DNA from: Ananas comosus
Lineage: Eukaryota > Streptophyta > Magnoliopsida > Poales > Bromeliaceae
Direction of reading: 5' to 3'
NCBI RefSeq assembly: GCF_001540865.1
Contig: NC_033630.1
Location: 8,526,083-8,590,082, forward strand
Length of the DNA stretch: 64,000 nucleotides
Shown here: in pieces, positions 58,641 to 64,000 of the stretch
Layout of the letters: every line of letters begins with the position of its first letter
Position numbering within the stretch: the stretch's first letter is position 1
Program-made: the position numbers and the translations under genes
Notes under the pieces: generated by a model
The model's database searches: none
The model's input: only the letters and a program-made list of their open reading frames with translations
Told to the model about the DNA's origin: nothing

Positions 58641-58947
58641 TAATTTTGTAATGCTTTTTAACTAATCCAATGGTTAGAAATGATCAATGGGGTTGATCTA
58701 ATGGCTATCGGAAGCATAAAGTAGTTGGTGCTTCCGATTTTTTAGCCCTTAAATCAACCCCATTGATCATTTCTAACCATTGGATTAATATTATTAACCA
58801 ATGGGGACCACTCAATCCTAGAGTGACCACTTAACCCTAAGGGGACCGCTATCACCCTAACCTAAGAGCTAAAAAATCGAAAGCACCAACTACTTTATAC
58901 TTCCGATAGCTTAGTAGCTCTACACTATATATATATATATATATATA
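58641..58947. mobile_element. Palindromic MITE bounded by (TA)n
   Basis: 58641-58690 (ATCCAATGGTTAGAAATGATC) is inverted at about 58757-58790. The TATCGGAAGCATAAAGTAGT segment near 58709 is inverted at about 58888-58912. The right side runs into (AT)n at 58925-58947. It shares GGACCACTCAATCC...GGGGACCGC with the element in the COG4 intron (9840-9900). Confidence 0.65.
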
Positions 58948-59225
58948 GCAGGACTGCTGTGCTCTCAGGAGCATGGAGGTCTCCGTGCTCCTGAGCCATT
59001 TTTGATGATAGAATTTTCGAATCGACGATCGGCTCCGTTAGACTTGATCTAGGATATTTGAAGTTTTTAGAAAATAATTTTTGCCATTTTTTAATATCAT
59101 TTATCTAGTGATCGAAAAGATTCAAAATCAATAATTTTTAATGGTTGATATTTGCCGTTTTCAAGTTTAACGGTGTAGAAGTATTCAAATCAGATGAAAT
59201 TTTGATACAAAATTCTTTATACTAT
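58948..59225. mobile_element. Half of a 'GTGCTCCTGAG' fold-back MITE, ends at an N
   Basis: Homologous to 60304-60580 in direct orientation (GCAGGACTGCTGTGCTCTCA start). It stops at TACTAT followed by N (59226), where the homologue continues, and unrelated LTR sequence follows. It is either an insertion break or an assembly join. Confidence 0.7.
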
Positions 59226-59226
59226 N

Positions 59227-60176
59227 TATTCCAAGAGTAGGGATGTTGGGCTACCACAGTCACTTAGGCGGCACAAGCTGGACCACCTTTGGTAGGTCCT
59301 TAATTGGAAATAGAAATCGACACGGTGTTGAGGTTATTATGAACACTACTAGTCAGAGAGTAGTAGTAGGATTACTTGGACTTACTTCTAGCATAGTTGT
59401 GGACATTTGGGTATTCGTACATACATGCAGTATGCTAGGAGATGTTGTTTGTTGCATCTTTATATGCATTGTAGTCATGACCAAGTATTACTTTCATATC
59501 TGTATAAAGTAAAGCATGATATTACTTGTGAATATATATATATATATATATATCCATGACAAGATAAAGTCGCATTAGGAATGCCATGTTTAATTGCAAG
59601 TTGTAGCTTAGCATCCTATTTATTATGCCTTCTAATATGCAATTTACTCGTTACTCTTATTGTTAGACTTACCCTTTTTTTTGGGGCCTAGTGGTGCACT
59701 GAGCTGAGGTCAGTAATTGCCCACTGGGAACTATAAATTATAGTTCTCACGCCCTCTTTTTCTCGATGATTTTCAGAGCCTTCCACTCAGGGCGAGGCCA
59801 GGGACCGCGGGAAGGGAGTTGCTTCGAGCTAGCTTCCTTCGAGGACGATTTGCTAGGTGGTCTACCTCTCGTTGTACTTTATTTTGGAGAGGTTGAGAGT
59901 CTTACCAGTGTACTAGAGACCACCATTTTTGTATTAGAGGCTGATACTGTATAACTTATGTTTACCTTTATGTATTAGTTATGTTCTATTACTATTAGTA
60001 TAGATGTTAGAACTATATTCGCTCTGATATCATTAGTTGCTTGTTATTGCACTTCTTTTATTTATTCCATCTCTTGCTTTTACTTCCGCTTTTCTTGTAG
60101 ACGCCTTATATGTGTAGACATATGGCGGGTCTGGGCACGCAACCGGGAGGGCCTCCGCAGGTCCCGGGGCGTGACA
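59227..60176 (+). repeat. Plus-oriented LTR fragment ending GGGGCGTGACA
   Basis: The right end shows ATAGTTCTCACGCCC (about 59741) and CCCGGGGCGTGACA (60163-60176), like the LTR fragments ending at 20475 and 38165. The left part is cut at the N. Open frames 59243-59512 and 59766-59954 are LTR sequence, not genes. Confidence 0.55.
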
Positions 60177-60263
60177 ACTTGGTAGCACGGAGGCCCCCGT
60201 GCTACCAATAGTATAGTAGCCGGACTATATATATATATATATAGAGAGAAAGAGAGAGAGAGG

Positions 60264-60303
<40 letters not shown>
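60177..60303. repeat. MITE terminus followed by (TA)n and (GA)n microsatellites
   Basis: 60177-60226 carries an inverted pair TAGCACGGAGGCCC/CCGTGCTACC ending GTATAGTAGCCGG, like other fold-back ends here. Then (AT)n at about 60227-60241 and (GA)n at 60242-60303. Confidence 0.7.
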
Positions 60304-60305
<2 letters not shown>

Positions 60306-60848
60306 AGGGCTGCTGTGCTCTTAGGAGCACGGAGGCTCCGTGCTCCTGAGCCGTCTTCGATGATGGATTTTTCGAATCGATGATCGGCTCCGTTAGACTT
60401 GATCTAGGGTATTTGAAGTTTCTAGAAAATAATTTTTGTGATTTTTTGATATTATTTACCTAGTGATCGAAAGAATTCAAAATCAATAATTTTTAATGAT
60501 TGATATCTGCCGTTTTCAAGTTTAACAGTGTAGAAGTATTCAAATCAGCTGAAATTTTGATACAAAATTCTTTATACTATCTACAATAAGATCAATATTT
60601 CTGATCGAAAATTTTAGTGCTATATCACCACTTTTTATAGGATTTTTATTTTCAGCCGTTAAAAATTATTGATTTTGAAACCTTTCAATTGCTAGGTAAA
60701 TGATATCGAAAAATCGCAAAAATTATTTTCAAGAAACTTCAAATACGCTAGATCAAGTCTAACGGAGCCGATCGTCGATTCGAAAACTCCATCATCGAAA
60801 ACGGCTCAAGAGCATGGAGGCCTCTGTGCTCCTGAGAGCACAGCAGTC
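60304..60848. mobile_element. Fold-back MITE (545 bp), 'GTGCTCCTGAG' family
   Basis: Left arm GCAGGGCTGCTGTGCTCTTA and right arm, inverted, GACTGCTGTGCTCTCAGGAG. Complementarity extends through TCGAATCGATGATCGGCTCC and beyond, nearly half the element on each side. It is non-coding. Confidence 0.85.
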
Positions 60849-61286
60849 ATAAAATAAATTTTATGATTTTACGATATCATTTGCCTAGTGAACGAAGGGG
60901 CTCAAAATCAACGGCTGAAAATAAAAATCTTACAAAATGTAATAATATGACATTAAAATTTTAAATCAAAGATATTAATCTTGTTTTATATAGTATAAAG
61001 AATTTTCTATCAAAATTTCACATGATTGGATATTTCTACACCGTTAAACTTGCAAACGGCTCACTACGGCCATTGAAATTTGTTGATTTTGAGCCCATTC
61101 GATCACTAGGCAAATGATATCGAAAAATAATAAAATTTATTTTCTAGGTACTCAAAATACTCTAAATCAAGTTTAACGGAGCTGATCGACGATTCGAAAG
61201 TCGCAACATCGAAAACGAGTCGGAAGCACGGAAGGCTCCGTGCTTCCGATAGCATAGTAGCCTCACTCTATATATATATATATATA
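60849..61286. mobile_element. Truncated fold-back MITE, 'GTGCTTCCGATAGC' family, with (TA)n
   Basis: Only the right terminus is intact (AGCACGGAAGGCTCCGTGCT palindrome, TTCCGATAGCATAGTAGCC, then (TA)n 61269-61286). Inner sequence is related to the preceding element (ATCATTTGCCTAGTGA and its inverse near 61100). The left end is missing at the 60848 junction. Confidence 0.7.
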
Positions 61287-63257
61287 GTTCGGCTACTATA
61301 CTCTTATGAGTACGATCTCTCTCGTACTAATAAATCGTTTTCGATAATAGAGCTTCCGAATCGACGATCCATACCGTTAAACGTTATTTAGAGTATTTAA
61401 AACTTCTCGAAATCAAATTTTATAATTTTTGGACATCATTTACCTTACGATCAAAAGGTGAGAAAATTAATAATTTTTATCGGCCGATATGAGATACTTG
61501 CTAGTTTAAAAGTATAAAAGAATCAAAATCGATTGAATTTTTGATAAAAAATTCTACTCACGTAAAGATCAAACACTATTTTTTTTTCTTTTTTTCTTTT
61601 TTTTTTTGCTGTTAGACTAAACAAAATAGGATTCCTTCAAGAACTTCTTCGGGAAAAAAAAAAGGAGAAAAGAGTTGGGGAAAAAAAAAAAATCCGACGA
61701 CTCTATTGTGTGAAATTTGTGCTTAAGAAAATAAGAAAAACACTGAAATACCAAACAAGATTAAAATTTAGGGATAATTGCCTATATACCCCTCAAAACT
61801 TCGAAAATATCTTCTTTTTTATTTCTTTTCAATATACCTCTCATATGTTCCTCCGTTATTTTAAAATAACTTTACAATTATCAACCGTTAAGTTAATTTA
61901 GGTTAAACGTGAGTTAAATATCTACCACAGTTAAAAAAAATAAAATAATACTTTTGCCCTTAACTTAAGGGCAAATAAGAAATGTTGGTGATTGTAGAAG
62001 GATATATTTGAAAAGATCAAAAAGCAAAATACTTTTTGTGCCCGTAACTTAAAGGGCAAATAAGAAAAGCCGGTGCTAATAAAAGGCTATATTTGAAAGG
62101 ACAAAATAGTAATTTTCATAAAGATAACAGAGTTCACTAACAGATTTTAACTCTGAGGGTATATTTGAAATATGTTGGAACGTAAAAAAGGTATTTTTAA
62201 TATTAGCCCTCTAAGAGGGATAAATCAGAAAGTTGGAAACTTTTCAGAACTACCCAGACCCGACCATTCTTTTTTAGGGTACGGATAAAGTATATCAACT
62301 AACCGGACCCGATCTGGTCCATGAACACCTTTTAATTTACTATCCTAACACTTTTGCAACTTTAGTTCAAGAGGAAACAAAATTATTTGTTGTAGTACAT
62401 AACTCCCTTTTCAATGTTTAGTTTGGGTGTTGGATAGGGTTAAATAGACTAGAAGTACTACTCAAAGCTTTCTCTCACTTGCATATACTTAATAAATAAA
62501 ATTTTAAAACTATTGTATAATAGAAAAATTGAGGCAAATTTTCTTAATTATTAGGATTAACTTCATACAGGTCCCTTTAAAGATCCTAATATTTTCAATT
62601 ATTTTACTCTGGTTTGTTACCGTTAAAGTACTGTTGTTTTATAAGTGAAATAAATTTTTTATCATCACAAATATATTTATTCGTAATTCTCAACTGTTAA
62701 TTGAAGAGGGATAAAAAGGTCAATTCACCTCATTAACTAACCAAGATTCAGTATTTAATCTATACTTACTAAATTTTTCTAACAGATTCTAATGGCAGGG
62801 ACATATTTGAAAATATTAGAACTTTTATAGGAACAATATATGAAAGTTGAACTCTGTTGGAAAACATTTGCAAGTCGCTATGTTTGTAGGGACCTGTATA
62901 CAGTTAACCCTAATTACTATATCAATGGCCTCGTAATTAAAGTGCAAAGGAATTAGGTGATTTGTTTGTCGCAAAAGATGTTGGAATTGAACTTACGATC
63001 TGTTGGAACAGATGCCGTATAGAACGGGTCACTCTGATGCTAGCATGTATCTCATATCGGCCGTTAAAAATTGTCAATTTTGTGACCTTTTGATCGTAAG
63101 GTAAATGACGTCAAAAAATTATAAAGTTTGATTTCTAGAAGTTTTAAATGCTGTAAATAACGTTTAACGGTATGGATCGTCGATTCGGAAGTTCTGTCAT
63201 CGAAAACGACTTATGAGTACGAGGGCGATCGTACTCATAAGAGTATAGTAGCCGGAC
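61287..63257. mobile_element. Large TIR element (1971 bp), arms about 220 bp, (TA)n at both sides
   Basis: Left arm 61287-61505 (GTTCGGCTACTATACTCTTA...) and right arm 63035-63257 are inverted copies, with (TA)n at 61269-61286 and 63259-63273. The central 1.5 kb is unrelated to the arms and is partly duplicated beyond the right arm (63275-64000). Homology in the arm to TCGACGATCC..CCGTTAAACG links it to neighbouring fold-back elements. No transposase. Confidence 0.75.
61575..62925. repeat. Duplicated segment, copy 1
   Basis: Pieces match 63275-64000 in the same order: GCTGTTAGACTAAACAAAAT (61609 and 63298), CACTTTTGCAACTTTAGTTC (62349 and 63456), and GGAAAACATTTGCAAGTCGC (62859 and 63937). 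Copy 1 has an extra block at about 61767-62345 absent from copy 2, and a 360-bp MITE with GGATTAACTTCATACAGGTC ends (about 62563-62912). Confidence 0.8.
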
Positions 63258-63274
63258 TCTATATATATATATCC

Positions 63275-64000
63275 TTCTTTTTTTTTTCTTTTTTTTGCTG
63301 TTAGACTAAACAAAATAGGATTCCTTCAGGAACTTCTTCGGGAAAAAAAAAAAGGAGAAAAGAGTTGGGGAAAAAAAAAATCGGACCACTCTATTGTGTA
63401 AAATTTGTGGTTAAGAAAATAAGAGAAGCACTGAAATACCAAACAAGATTAAAAACACTTTTGCAACTTTAGTTCAAGAGGAAACAAAATTATTTGTTGT
63501 TAGTACATAACTCCTTTTAGAGGCAAATTAAGTTTGAACCCACGTATAGAGATGCCATAGGTATTTGGGTTAATTTCATACTGGTACCTGCAAAAATAGT
63601 GAATTACAAACATATTTCTATAAAGTTCAACTTTCATATATTGTTCCTATAAAAATTTTAATATTTTTAAATATGTCCCTCTGGTTTGTTATCGTGAAGA
63701 CACTGTCTGTTTTATAAGTGAAATGATCTTTTTGCCATCACAAATATGTGTCTTCAAAAGTCCCAACGGTTATTTGAAGAGAGGTAAAAAGATCAATACA
63801 CCTCATTAATTAATCAGGTTTAAGTATTTAACCTATAGTTAACTAAATTTTTCTAACGGATTCTAACAGTATAGACATATTTGACAACATCATAACTTTT
63901 GTAAGGACAATATATGAAAGTTGAACTCTGTTGGAAAACATTTGCAAGTCGCTATATTTTTAGGGACCTGTATACAGTTAACCCTAATTACTATATCAAT
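63275..64000. repeat. Duplicated segment, copy 2 (cut by window end)
   Basis: Direct copy of parts of 61575-62925, lacking the 61767-62345 block. It includes a MITE (about 63568-63990) with inverted ends GGGTTAATTTCATACTGGTA and, inverted, GGGTTAACTGTATACAGGTC. Confidence 0.8.

Noticed and set aside
59243..59954. ORFs with hydrophobic stretches (89 and 62 codons)
   Set aside because: They fall inside a plus-oriented LTR fragment; hydrophobicity reflects T-rich sequence.

Overview
The window looks like a repeat-rich chromosome segment from a flowering plant, most likely a commelinid monocot. The one clear housekeeping gene has a very GC-rich first exon (the 5' GC gradient typical of that group), and the rest is a nested landscape of plant transposable elements. 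Some features resemble pineapple-type genomes, but the species cannot be proved from sequence alone. No tRNA gene, full-length rRNA gene, CRISPR array or bacterial-type operon was seen.

Two loci look like real or possibly real genes. The first is a two-exon COG4 gene (conserved oligomeric Golgi complex subunit 4) on the plus strand, 7656-9362 joined to 15414-16043, intact and about 778 residues long. Its 6-kb intron holds three non-autonomous hAT elements, each with an 8-bp target duplication (one imperfect), and two decayed antisense exons of an AMSH-like JAMM deubiquitinase. Its proximal promoter is abutted by two PIF/Harbinger-type elements, one of which carries a complete 467-bp TRIM. The second locus is a 162-residue intronless ORF (49422-49910) with a possible dsRNA-binding-like N-terminus and a coiled-coil C-terminus; its function is unknown.

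Layout. 1-4872: two LTR-like copies in tandem. 4876-7437: two Tourist-like elements. 7441-16250: COG4. 16474-20475: a putative long LTR with nested repeats. 20476-25411: CACTA-type MITE, an internally deleted Ty1/copia remnant on the minus strand, and an unidentified plus-strand coding block. 26347-35402: a decayed Ty3/gypsy element on the minus strand with 2.4-kb LTRs, tRNA-iMet PBS and PPT. 35403-38165: plus-strand LTR fragment with a second CACTA-type MITE. 38500-43160: several minisatellite arrays next to captured enoyl-CoA hydratase fragments. 43541-43705: solo LTR carrying a 5S rRNA-like promoter domain (Cassandra type). 43980-46590: 3' part of a second minus-strand Ty1/copia element. 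48060-50860: the small ORF and its surroundings. 50858-55290: a Tourist-like element hosting a 3.6-kb Mutator-like fold-back. 56860-57415: a CACTA terminus with subterminal repeats. 57465-64000: LTR fragments and fold-back MITEs bounded by (TA)n microsatellites, with a duplicated segment at the end.

Two single N positions (34267, 59226) look like assembly joins. The first is flanked by an exact 197-bp duplication. Most biological interest lies in transposon structure and gene-fragment capture rather than in a new metabolic or defence system.
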